Source of the DNA: Candidatus Nitrosopumilus sp.
GTDB taxonomy: Archaea > Thermoproteota > Nitrososphaeria > Nitrososphaerales > Nitrososphaeraceae
DNA: 40,164 bases
Direction of reading: 5' to 3'
NCBI GenBank assembly: GCA_013694585.1
Contig: JACDCB010000003.1
Span: 1 to 40,164 of the forward strand
The notes below the pieces were generated by a model, which saw only the letters and a program-made list of their open reading frames with translations, was not told the origin of the DNA and did not search any database. The translations under genes were made by a program, and so were the position numbers. Positions 1 through 7,230 of the stretch are shown here, piece after piece (the first letter of the stretch is position 1; every line of letters starts with the position of its first letter).

Positions 1-203
1 TAAATATCTAGAAAATACCTAAATGTCAATGACTTTGCATAAACTATCCTATGAGGTCTGACTTCTTCAATTACGTTGTCTCCTAAAGATAAAACAACGT
101 CCCTGAGATTGACCAATAATATTTTTGTATCTTTACTTAAATTTACTAAATGACTTTCAAATGAAATGTTCGATTTGTCTGTTTGAAATCCGAATTTGTT
201 CAT
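1..203 (-). CDS. Hypothetical protein, 5' end only (DUF5655-like, tentative)
   Basis: This is the N-terminal part of a gene running off the left edge. The frame opens with ATG at 203 and stays open for 67 codons. The translation starts MNKFGFQTDKSNISFESH and continues with a helical stretch and a segment reading GDNVIEEVRPHRIVYAKS. This resembles the start of small soluble proteins annotated as DUF5655 or predicted transport proteins, some fused to nucleases, but the match is from memory and no catalytic residues lie in the visible part. The next gene to the right is on the other strand. Confidence 0.6.
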   Translation of the reverse strand, partial: MNKFGFQTDKSNISFESHLVNLSKDTKILLVNLRDVVLSLGDNVIEEVRPHRIVYAKSLTFRYFLDI

Positions 204-412
204 AAATAAATGATTTGTAGCTTTTTAACCTATTTATTAGTTTAATGTTCTTTTAAATTTAAACGCAATGCATCCATAATTCTATAATGAAGTTGCTTTA
301 AAGAAAAATTTCCTATTCTTGTAATCAATTTACAAATTCTAAAACTGCTAGAATATTAGAGTATTGCAATCAGTTAGCAAACCCAATATATTTTTTTTAT
401 AGTATTAAAGAT

Positions 413-871
413 ATGAATAAAACAAATATTCAAAACCAAAATAGAAACAAAAACCATCATCTTATTGTAGTATCAATTGCAATAGTGGTCGCATTGGCCT
501 TAATTGCAAGCCCAATTGTAGCCATGGACGACGCCTTTGCAACTAAAAAGTAAAAAGGAAATACGGCCACACAGTCAATAGGGCAGTCACAATCTTCAGT
601 TCAAAACGCTCTTTGTGTTGCTGGTGGCATTACATTTGTATCTTGCAACAATCTTAGCTTCCAAAACCAAAAGAACAGCGGAAACAACGCATTAGCACAA
701 CAGGCTGAAGATGGGAAGGGGGGAAACTCTGCCGAACAAAGTATAAGCCAATCTCAATCATCTAGCCAAAACAGTCAGGTTGTATCAGGTGGAGATACTA
801 TTGGCTCTGGTAACAACATAAATGTCCAAAGCCAAGAAAATACAGGAAGCAACGCATTAGCACAAGGGTAA
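413..871 (+). pseudogene. Secreted CX9C/N-Q-rich small protein with an in-frame TAA
   Basis: Reading from ATG 413 gives a basic N-terminus, a hydrophobic segment (residues 17-37) and a signal-peptidase-like MDDAFA region, then TAA at 551-553 (codon 47). The same frame then continues without a stop to TAA 869-871. The second part contains C68-x9-C78 in the context CVAGGITFVSCNN, and two copies of a Q/N-rich phrase ending NALAQ (one internal, one at the C-terminus). The first part is a signal peptide and the second the mature protein, so both belong to one gene of about 152 codons. It is related to 3907-4179 and 12562-12945 by the shared C-x2-G-x5-SCNN motif. The stop may be a real null mutation or a sequence error. 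An AT-rich promoter-like tract precedes the ATG. Confidence 0.65.
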
Positions 872-1076
872 ATCTTCTTTTTTCTTTTTGATATTCATCC
901 TTAATTACTCATTTCTTTCCAATCTTGATAAGTCTCATTAAATCATAAATTAGTTATCGCATTATCTTCATTACCTCTATTTTTTCTCTTGGTCGATTTC
1001 CTATCCTAAACCATTAGTTGACTTTGATATGCCTTACCTTAAATTTTAAGGCTGGAATTACAGTCTCATCGCCCCC

Positions 1077-1511
1077 TCAATTATTCATTATGACATCAAT
1101 GATGATTTCTCTCAGGCGCTCCAATCCAATGGGCTTACAAATCAACCCATCTATTTTTGAAGTAGGGTTCAGATTTCGTGTAATTTCGTCTTGTGTGATA
1201 TTGTAAGCAGATATTAAGATAATCTTTATTTCGGGCCTGATCGCTTTTACCTTGTTTATCAATTCATATCCATTCATGCTTGGCATGCGCATGTCTGTCA
1301 ATAACAAACTATACTTTTCCGGATCCTCTATAAATTCCTTAAATGCTAGGTCTGGGTTATCAAACGTAAAGATTTCCATTCCTGTTAATTCTAGAGCTTT
1401 TTTGTATACAAACAACAAATCCTTTTCATCATCTACAATCATAAGACGATGCTGATTGCTATTAGAGGAGGTGTTCTTTGTTTGGTCAGACAATACTGAA
1501 TCTAGTTGCAA
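1077..1511 (-). CDS. Stand-alone CheY-like response regulator
   Basis: A 144-residue single-domain receiver, phosphorylated on aspartate by a partner histidine kinase. The key residues are in place: acidic pair D27-D28 (LMIVDDEKD), phospho-acceptor D73 (LLTDMRMP), S101 (ILISA) and K126 (CKPI). No output domain follows, so it should act by protein contact or as a phosphorelay intermediate. The start is TTG 1511, directly preceded by an in-frame TAG; the first 20 or so residues are hydrophilic and poorly ordered, so a later start is possible. No kinase gene is adjacent; the nearest is at 7231. Orphan receivers of this kind are common in Nitrososphaerales. Confidence 0.9.
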   Translation of the reverse strand: MQLDSVLSDQTKNTSSNSNQHRLMIVDDEKDLLFVYKKALELTGMEIFTFDNPDLAFKEFIEDPEKYSLLLTDMRMPSMNGYELINKVKAIRPEIKIILISAYNITQDEITRNLNPTSKIDGLICKPIGLERLREIIIDVIMNN

Positions 1512-1916
1512 TTGCTAATAAAAGTTTTTAAATTCTATTTCCATATGGGGAAACACAACAAATAAATTAATTATTAATTTCCTTAATAAATCTGCCCGTA
1601 CGGCTTGATCCATTTACATCCCTTTGTTCTACATTAAATCAGGCCTAGTTTGTCAAGTGTCTATAACCGAAATTTTTCCCAAGGTGTTTTTGTTAAATAG
1701 GTCATAGTATTGATCATAAATTCCTATATTTAACAAAAATTTAATTTTTTCGGGAAGTTTTATCCTATATGATTCACATTATAAATATGCTCAATCAATC
1801 ACTGCAACAGTAGAATTAAGATAAATCTTCTTATTTGGAGCCCTTAAGGGGCTCTAATCATGTTTGCTAAATAAGCACCCATGAGAGAACTTGATATCAA
1901 TATAACCCTAACATAT
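1512..1916. other. Intergenic spacer, no convincing gene
   Basis: AT-rich spacer. It contains the hairpin at 1838-1854 and, on the minus strand around 1660-1790, an open stretch of about 40 codons with no usable start, which may be a gene remnant or chance. Confidence 0.4.
1838..1854. other. GC-rich hairpin in AT-rich spacer
   Basis: GAGCCC, loop TTAAG, GGGCTC: six pairs, five of them G-C, in otherwise AT-rich DNA. No T-run follows on either strand, so it is not an ordinary archaeal terminator. It could be a protein-binding palindrome or an RNA stem. Confidence 0.4.
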
Positions 1917-2129
1917 TTATGAATTATGATGAATAGTTACTTCAACTTCCAAAGGATAATTTCTTTTCTTATAATCATTTTGATATGTTGGACCGAGAAA
2001 AAATTTAAGATAATTAATTGAAGAGGGATTCCTAGGGACATACAATTTTTCCACACTACCATAATTTCCTTGATATTTCAGCAAGGCGTCCATCCTAAAT
2101 CGTAGCAATAATAAACCCCGATAGTTCAT
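1917..2129 (-). CDS. Small hypothetical protein (doubtful)
   Basis: A 70-residue frame from ATG 2129, diverging from the gene at 2151 with only 21 bases between the starts. The translation is basic at first, and its second half (LKFFLGPTYQNDYKK and on) has mixed composition like a real protein or a gene fragment. No family is recognised. There is little room for two divergent promoters, which counts against both frames being expressed. It could be a remnant. Confidence 0.3.
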   Translation of the reverse strand: MNYRGLLLLRFRMDALLKYQGNYGSVEKLYVPRNPSSINYLKFFLGPTYQNDYKKRNYPLEVEVTIHHNS

Positions 2130-2150
2130 ACTAGTACATAGTTACCTTTA

Positions 2151-2456
2151 ATGATAGTCAGAGTTTATTTTTATAAAGAAACTAATCCTGAAATCATGCT
2201 TAGCTCAAGCAAATTAAGTCGACAAGCACTCTCTACAATTTATGAATTGGTATGGGAAGTAGAGTTTAAGAATATTCTTAACCCGGGGAGAGTTTGGATA
2301 AAGTTCGTGGAAGAAGTAAATCCATTTGGGGTTCCTCTAAAATACAAACGACATCATTCCAAGATAACTATGGGTGACATCATTCAGGTCTCTGAAGATT
2401 TTTACATCGTATTTGATGTTGGTGTAAAAAAAATCACCATGATTGATCGGTTCTAA
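2151..2456 (+). CDS. Hypothetical protein, 101 aa
   Basis: The frame runs from ATG 2151 to TAA 2456. The product is soluble and of mixed composition (MIVRVYFYKETNPEIMLSSS at the start; a beta-rich C-terminal half with VWIKFVEEVNPFGVPLKYKR). No signal peptide, membrane segment or metal site is visible and no family is recognised. The alternating hydrophobic pattern suggests a small alpha/beta fold. It stands alone, with an AT-rich spacer on its right. It is kept as a probable gene because composition and frame length look coding. Confidence 0.55.
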   Translation: MIVRVYFYKETNPEIMLSSSKLSRQALSTIYELVWEVEFKNILNPGRVWIKFVEEVNPFGVPLKYKRHHSKITMGDIIQVSEDFYIVFDVGVKKITMIDRF

Positions 2457-2773
2457 TCTTATATTTTTGTAATAATGTTTCGTTCAAAAGCCTCTTGTCG
2501 AAGGATTTTGCATTATGTTTAGATGATCCATTATGCTCTACTCTTCACATGCTTTTCTCATTCTAGAATCTCAATCGCCTAAAATGAATGGGTATCCGGT
2601 TAGAGAGTAGTGGAGTATTAAATTTTCAATTATGATACGCATCTTCTGTATATTGAAGATCTCGAGGTAGTTGGGTAAAAGTGGGGTAAAAGTAGTGATA
2701 ATATTCATATAGATTAAAGTCTGCTACCACAAATCCAAAATTAAAAATATTCTCATAGAACTATCAATATAAT
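2457..2773. other. Intergenic spacer upstream of the ion channel
   Basis: No gene seen. It carries a short direct repeat, GGGTAAAAGT at 2673-2682 and again at 2684-2693, about 80 bases before the channel start. This could be an operator but may be chance. Confidence 0.35.
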
Positions 2774-3565
2774 ATGCTTACTTCGATAAGAAAAATAATT
2801 AATTATCCTGCCTTTAATCATTTCATAACTTTAGTAATCTTATTGCAAGCCGCAGTTTTAGTATTAGAAACAATTCCAGTTTTTAATGACTATTATTTAA
2901 TATTCGAATTTATTAGTTCTATAGTATTGGTTGTTTACATAGTCGAAGCTGCCTTAAAAATTGCCTCATCCTACCCTCACTTTTCAACTTATTTCAAGAA
3001 TGGTTGGAATATTTTAGATTTTTCAATAATTGTACTCTCTCTACTACCTCTTAGCGGAGGATACACAACCATCGCTCGTTTAATAAGACTTTTGCGAGTT
3101 ACAAGGCTGACCAACCGCTCTAAGGAAATGTCTGTCGTCATAATGACAATTATGAAATCAATCCCTAGTATGGTCAATATCTTTTTACTTTTAGCCCTAC
3201 TCTTTTTTATGTATGGTATTGCTGGATATCATTTATTTAGTGACATAGACCCAGTTCATTGGGGATCCTTACCCAAAGCAGTATTAACATTATTCGAAAT
3301 ACTAACTCTGGAGGGATGGATAGAAGTTATGTCGCCAGCCACTCATGTAAATCCCCTATACGGGATTTTCTTTATTAGTTTCATAGTGATAGGAACGTTT
3401 ATAGTCATTAATATTTTTGTAGCCGTAATCGTAAGAAAGTCTGAGGAAGCGTACAAACAATTGGAAATGAATATAGCTAATCCTGTTACCCAGAAGGAAA
3501 TATTATTTGAAATAAAGGAAATAAGAAAGAAAATTGAGGATTTGGAATCCAGACTCTCAACCTAG
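2774..3565 (+). CDS. Single-domain voltage-gated cation channel with TLEGW filter
   Basis: A 263-residue six-helix channel subunit of the bacterial NaChBac/NavAb type, expected to assemble as a tetramer in the cytoplasmic membrane. S1-S3 fall at about residues 15-95. S4 has four arginines at three-residue spacing (R102, R105, R108, R111; IARLIRLLRVTRL). S5 is at about 132-155, the pore helix and filter at 172-187 and S6 at 197-221. The filter is T178-L-E-G-W182 (ILTLEGWIEVM). Bacterial sodium channels usually have TLESW; the glycine after the glutamate is what domains I and III of animal Cav channels carry, and also the calcium-selective bacterial channel CavMr as I recall it. Residues 222-263 form a charged, probably coiled-coil tail typical of tetramerisation. 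The gene stands alone. Confidence 0.9.
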   Translation: MLTSIRKIINYPAFNHFITLVILLQAAVLVLETIPVFNDYYLIFEFISSIVLVVYIVEAALKIASSYPHFSTYFKNGWNILDFSIIVLSLLPLSGGYTTIARLIRLLRVTRLTNRSKEMSVVIMTIMKSIPSMVNIFLLLALLFFMYGIAGYHLFSDIDPVHWGSLPKAVLTLFEILTLEGWIEVMSPATHVNPLYGIFFISFIVIGTFIVINIFVAVIVRKSEEAYKQLEMNIANPVTQKEILFEIKEIRKKIEDLESRLST

Positions 3566-3906
3566 TTTTTGGACTAGTAAAATTGGAAGTACTGATACCA
3601 CCACTACTAGTAGTGCTGATACTATGAAGTACTTTTTTTATACTCTAATTCAAATCTCAATTTCTTTTCTATCATGAACCTTTCATTTCCGTTCTAATAA
3701 AGTCCATAATAAATCAAATTTATGGCCCAAAGTGATTGATCCCTATGTACTTTTTTCATTGGTATATGACGTGTTGCAAAAGTTTTCTGAAGATTTTTTT
3801 ATAATACTTAATACTCGAGAAAAAACTAGTAAAGAATGATTTATTTGAATTTTGATTAATTTGTTAGATGTTTTGTTTAAAGTATACGTAAAAAAAAGAA
3901 GGAGGT
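3566..3906. other. Intergenic spacer between convergent genes
   Basis: Lies between the 3' ends of the channel gene (+) and the secreted CX9C protein (-). Apart from the palindrome and T-run no gene or RNA is seen. Confidence 0.4.
3602..3639 (+). terminator. Palindrome plus T-run after the channel gene
   Basis: A perfect palindrome CACTACTAGTAGTG (3602-3615) is followed by a T7 run at 3633-3639, about 70 bases after the channel stop. Archaeal termination needs mainly the T-run. Confidence 0.45.
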
Positions 3907-4179
3907 TTATTGTTGGCCTAAGGCTAAGTTGCCTTCGTTATTCTGGAATAATAGACCTACATTGTTGCATGATACTAATGTGAATTCTCCAGATACACAC
4001 TGTGCGTTCTGTACATTTACTTGTCCTTGCTCGATTTCTTGCTCTGCATCATTAGATTTCTTGTTTTTTCCGCCTGCATATGCCATGTTATCACCAAGGG
4101 CTACGACTGAACCAATCAAGGCTGCTGCAATAAACATTGCAAATATTCCGACTTTATAGTTTTTTGTTATGTTACTCAT
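3907..4179 (-). CDS. Small secreted CX9C protein
   Basis: A 90-residue exported protein from ATG 4179. The N-terminus is basic, with a hydrophobic stretch at residues 10-29 and a signal-peptidase-like AYAGG site near residue 36. The mature part is about 55 residues, Q/N/E-rich, with exactly two cysteines, C61 and C71, in CVSGEFTLVSCNN. The C-terminus is GNLALGQQ. Cysteine spacing, the glycine at +3 and the SCNN ending match 413-871 and both copies in 12562-12945. One disulphide per motif outside the cell is likely. The function is unknown; nothing suggests an enzyme. Confidence 0.75.
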   Translation of the reverse strand: MSNITKNYKVGIFAMFIAAALIGSVVALGDNMAYAGGKNKKSNDAEQEIEQGQVNVQNAQCVSGEFTLVSCNNVGLLFQNNEGNLALGQQ

Positions 4180-4562
4180 TATTATCTAAATATATACCTG
4201 AATTTTGATATATCATAGTTTTGATACTCGTTACTGTATTATTTCTATGTATGCATTTGCTCTTAATTTGTAATGGAAAATGATTTCGATATTATGTATT
4301 AGATTGTTACTAGTATAAATAAATAGGTGTGATGATACTGTACAAATATGAAAAATACCTTCTTTGAACCCTCGCGCCGTCAATCATTCAACTGCAAGAC
4401 ATTTTTAAGGATGAAGGCTGTGTATTAAAAATTTACAATCTTATCGTTCTTCTAGTTGACAAAGCTTTTTGAATTATTTTAGTGGGTTTTATTTTCATTT
4501 AAAATGAATTTCAAGTTTTTAAATGAGAACTCTAATATTGTTAGTGAAGTGATTTGACAGAA
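4180..4562. other. Intergenic spacer, promoter side of two divergent genes
   Basis: AT-rich, lying between the divergent starts of the secreted protein (4179, -) and the split-barrel protein (4563, +). No gene or RNA seen. Confidence 0.4.
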
Positions 4563-4984
4563 ATGAATCCAAAAGAAGTTATAAACTTTTTAAATCTGGC
4601 ACAATGACATCTAAAGTTTCTACAGCAACTTTAGATGGTATTCCCCACGTTGCACCAGTTTGGTTTGTTATTGATTATGATCCTCGTAGCAACGATAATA
4701 AAGATTTTACAGTTATTTTCACAACATTTCATAATTCAGTGAAGGCAAGACACTTGATATCCAACCCTAATGTATGCCTCTGTGTAGATGATCAAAAGCC
4801 TCCTTTTTCTTTTACCATGATCAATGGAATCGCGGAAATCGAACAAGACCCTAAATATGACGAACTCTTTAGCCTGACCAGCCGCCTAGCTGAACGATAC
4901 ATGGGAAAAGAGATTGCTGAAAAATACGGTAAGAGAAATGCCATAAAGGGAGAATGTATCATAAAAGTAAGTCCACTAAAATAG
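4563..4984 (+). pseudogene. PPOX-class F420/FMN-dependent split-barrel protein, N-terminus frameshifted
   Basis: From ATG 4604 the frame encodes 126 residues with the hallmarks of pyridoxamine-phosphate-oxidase-like split-barrel proteins, often F420-dependent reductases: TATLDGIPHVAPVWFVID, a KARHLISNPNV segment and INGIAEIEQDP. Family members begin with a short helix before this strand, and that helix is present just upstream in another frame: ATG 4563 gives MNPKEVINFL, then a stop. One extra A in the A-run near 4592 would join the halves as NFLKSGTMTSKVS. So the intact gene is 4563-4984 (about 140 residues) with a one-base loss, or translation now begins at 4604. Substrate unknown; such proteins reduce or bind flavin/F420 substrates. 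Confidence 0.7.
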
Positions 4985-5220
4985 TCGCTCAGAAGGATGT
5001 TTCCGAATAGTAAGGCGTTATTTGTTTTTTGTTCCGTCAATCTTGATAATTAACCTTTAATTTTAATTTGTTATTGGAAATTTCTGCAATAGTTTATGTT
5101 TGGTGGACAAAAATGAAATATTTAGTTTCGATGTTAAAAACAAAATCATACCGACTCCAATACCCTCCAATATTAAACGATTTTATTGGTATTTTCGAAT
5201 TTTATAATTAAGTACAACTA

Positions 5221-5226
5221 TTTAAA
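5221..5226 (+). promoter_or_regulatory. TATA-like box TTTAAA for 5249
   Basis: Centred about 25 bases before ATG 5249, the spacing expected for a leaderless archaeal transcript. Confidence 0.45.
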
Positions 5227-5248
5227 TCATGATGAATAAAAATAATTA

Positions 5249-5656
5249 ATGAAATATCTATCATTATTGCTGCTTTCAGTATTGTTTATACCGTTAGTTC
5301 AGGTGGTACATGCACAAAATATCCTAGACCAAATTGGTCAAGCCTTCAATAATTTAACCTCTGGAATGATGGGTGGTAATGAAACTAACCAAACATCAAG
5401 CAATGGTTCCAGTGCCGGTTCATCTAACCAAACATCAAGCAATGGTTCCAGTGCCGGTTCATCTAACCAAACATCAGCTGATATTGGCTCATTTCAAGAG
5501 TTACAGAATTTAACATCTGGAAATCAAGAAATGTTGGCTAATAATACATCCTTATCAGGCGCTAATACCTCTTTAGGACAAGGAATGGAACAGGAACAAT
5601 ATGTAGAGCCTGAAAATCAAAGCAATGCATTAGCAGCTGCAAACATTACACAGTGA
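5249..5656 (+). CDS. Secreted Ser/Asn/Thr-rich protein with tandem repeat
   Basis: A 135-residue exported protein. It starts with a clear signal peptide (MKYLSLLLLSVLFIPLVQ, cleavage probably after VHA). The mature part is almost all S, N, T, Q, G and A, with no cysteine, and many N-x-S/T sequons (NQTSS, NGSS, NNTS, NITQ), so heavy N-glycosylation is likely in an archaeon. Residues 47-72 are two identical 13-residue units, from a perfect 39-base duplication. The C-terminal ENQSNALAAANITQ resembles the NALAQ endings of the CX9C proteins. It probably belongs to the cell surface or extracellular matrix. Specific role unknown. A TTTAAA box sits 25 bases upstream. Confidence 0.75.
   Translation: MKYLSLLLLSVLFIPLVQVVHAQNILDQIGQAFNNLTSGMMGGNETNQTSSNGSSAGSSNQTSSNGSSAGSSNQTSADIGSFQELQNLTSGNQEMLANNTSLSGANTSLGQGMEQEQYVEPENQSNALAAANITQ
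5387..5476 (+). repeat. 39-bp perfect tandem repeat, 2 copies plus 12 bp
   Basis: Units at 5387-5425 and 5426-5464 are identical, and a partial third copy follows (5465-5476). The unit is a multiple of three and encodes NQTSSNGSSAGSS, so copy number can change without breaking the frame. Confidence 0.95.
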
Positions 5657-6152
5657 GAGATTTCTATCCTCTCCATTAATCTAAAAGTAGATCCATTTTT
5701 AGTTTCAATTATTTATTTATGAAAAATATTTAGTCAGGTTATCGCTAAACATTTGCTTACTAATTATTAGAAAATGTTAAATAACGCTTATTCAAGTTGA
5801 GTTGATGTTTTCATCTTGATGTGACTTTATGATTCAATAATATATTCAACCTTGCTTTTGTTCAAATTCATCACAAATCAGTTTTATACCGGTGGCATGC
5901 GGCCTTGATTTAATGGTATTCAATAGCATATTCATAAACTTCTAAACTTAATTATTCTCTTCAGATGTATTTAGTATAAATTTGAATTAACAGTAATGAT
6001 TGAATCAATATCCAATAGACCTATACTATTAGCATTTTTTTGCTGTTGAACCTCAAGCAATAACGTTACTCTGTATAACACTAGCTAGGTTATGAGCCGT
6101 TACGTTTGTTATTCCAATCATTTATATAAATATTGTTGACCTACATACCGTA
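5657..6152. other. Intergenic spacer, about 500 bp
   Basis: No gene, tRNA or clear RNA structure seen. The last 30 bases hold the promoter of the next secreted protein. Confidence 0.4.
6121..6128 (+). promoter_or_regulatory. TATA-like box TTTATATA for 6153
   Basis: Centred about 28 bases before ATG 6153; a canonical archaeal TATA element for a leaderless mRNA. Confidence 0.5.
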
Positions 6153-6590
6153 ATGAAATCGTTTACGAAAATAGTTGTTCCAGTTATCATGTCCATAAGC
6201 TTGATGATGATTTTAAGTACAACAAGCTATAGCAGTTATGGTCAAACGGTAGCAAATACCACTACCGCTACCATTACTGATACAGCTGCTGTTAACTCTA
6301 GTAATCAAACTAACCCGAATGTAAGTCAACCAGTCCAAGAGGAAATTAACCAAGCAGAACAACAAATACAAACACAGGCAAATCAAACTAATTCTACATC
6401 AGACTCTTCAGATTCGCTGATGAATGAAAGATTATTAAATTACACAAATGACGCTATTTTGGCATTGAACGACGACAATGAAACTGCCATACAACAAAAC
6501 CTGGTTCAAATTCAAAATACTTTGATAAAAGCAATTGGGAAACCAGTGGTAATTGTTCCAGCCCCTGCACTCGATCTAGATTCTAATTAG
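6153..6590 (+). CDS. Secreted Asn/Thr/Gln-rich protein
   Basis: A 145-residue exported protein. The signal peptide covers residues 1-31 (MKSFTKIVVPVIMSISLMMI, ending near SYGQ). Residues 32-85 are T/N/Q/S-rich with several N-x-S/T sequons (NTTT, NSSNQT, NQTNS) and a helical EEINQAEQQIQTQANQT stretch. Residues 90-135 look like a folded two-helix segment (LLNYTNDAILALNDDNETAI), and the C-terminus is a proline/valine strand. No cysteines. This type of short Q/N-rich surface protein recurs in Nitrososphaerales. The function is not recognised; surface or biofilm matrix is a guess from composition. Confidence 0.75.
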   Translation: MKSFTKIVVPVIMSISLMMILSTTSYSSYGQTVANTTTATITDTAAVNSSNQTNPNVSQPVQEEINQAEQQIQTQANQTNSTSDSSDSLMNERLLNYTNDAILALNDDNETAIQQNLVQIQNTLIKAIGKPVVIVPAPALDLDSN

Positions 6591-6645
6591 AAATCACTTC
6601 AACCTCTAATATTTTTTAAATTTGAATTATTTGCACATATCCACC

Positions 6646-6676
6646 AAACCAACCAAACCAACCAAACCAACCAACC
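6646..6676. repeat. Simple repeat, AAACCAACC x3 plus AACC
   Basis: Three exact 9-base units (6646-6654, 6655-6663, 6664-6672) and a 4-base remainder, in the spacer before the degenerate receiver. It is the only strongly biased C-rich tract here; slippage-prone and possibly of variable length. Confidence 0.9.
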
Positions 6677-6745
6677 AGTAACATGTGTATAGTTTCATAA
6701 TTCTGGAAAGATTAATTTATCAGAGATGTGGTTTTAACTGTATAG

Positions 6746-7156
6746 TTGCTAACCGAATCCACTATAGATAATAAACATTCTATTATATTAGTAGAGAATG
6801 ATATTGACGTCGCTAATATTTTAGCCGGTCATTTCACTTTGGCCAAGTTTAAGATATACAAGACTACGAGTGCTATAGAATGTCTTGATAAACTAAAGGA
6901 ATTGAACAATAAGGTGGATGCAATATTAATCAACGGCACTATTGCCGCCGACAGAGGCCCAATGTTAATCGTAAATATACGAAAATTAACTCTTGATGTA
7001 AAGATTTTTGCGCTTGCTGAAAACGAAAACAGCAAGACCAGAGTTTTAGATTATGGTGCAGATGAGTTTGCGGTAAAACCAATCAGTCCAACTACTGTCG
7101 TAGAAAAGATGAGTATGTTATTGATGAAGAAGCCTATCGAATCTCAAATCAGATAA
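6746..7156 (+). CDS. Degenerate (non-phosphorylatable) receiver domain
   Basis: A 136-residue CheY-like fold: beta1 SIILVENDIDV, beta3 DAILINGTIA, beta5 FAVKPIS with K111 retained. The chemistry is lost, however: the acidic pair is E17-N18, the phospho-acceptor Asp of beta3 is N63, and the Thr/Ser of beta4 is Ala (IFALAEN). It should therefore not accept phosphate by the usual route and may work as a pseudo-receiver by protein contact. The start is TTG 6746 immediately after an in-frame TAG. The histidine kinase at 7231 follows 74 bases later on the same strand, and the two are probably one transcription unit. Confidence 0.8.
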   Translation: MLTESTIDNKHSIILVENDIDVANILAGHFTLAKFKIYKTTSAIECLDKLKELNNKVDAILINGTIAADRGPMLIVNIRKLTLDVKIFALAENENSKTRVLDYGADEFAVKPISPTTVVEKMSMLLMKKPIESQIR

Positions 7157-7230
7157 ATAAATGCATATTTGATTCCATCAAACCTCATAATACCTTTCAG
7201 AATTATCCTTGTCTAGAGTGTATTCAAAAA

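Noticed and set aside
551-553. Recoding of the in-frame stop as pyrrolysine or selenocysteine
   Set aside because: The codon is TAA; pyrrolysine uses TAG and selenocysteine TGA, and no insertion structure is evident.
1018-1455. Plus-strand frames across the response regulator
   Set aside because: Antisense of the clearly coding CheY-like gene.
1838-1854. Terminator for the response regulator region
   Set aside because: It lies upstream of the minus-strand response regulator, no T-run follows on either strand, and no gene ends nearby.
5380-5480. CRISPR-like array
   Set aside because: The 39-bp units are directly adjacent, without spacers, and encode a protein repeat.
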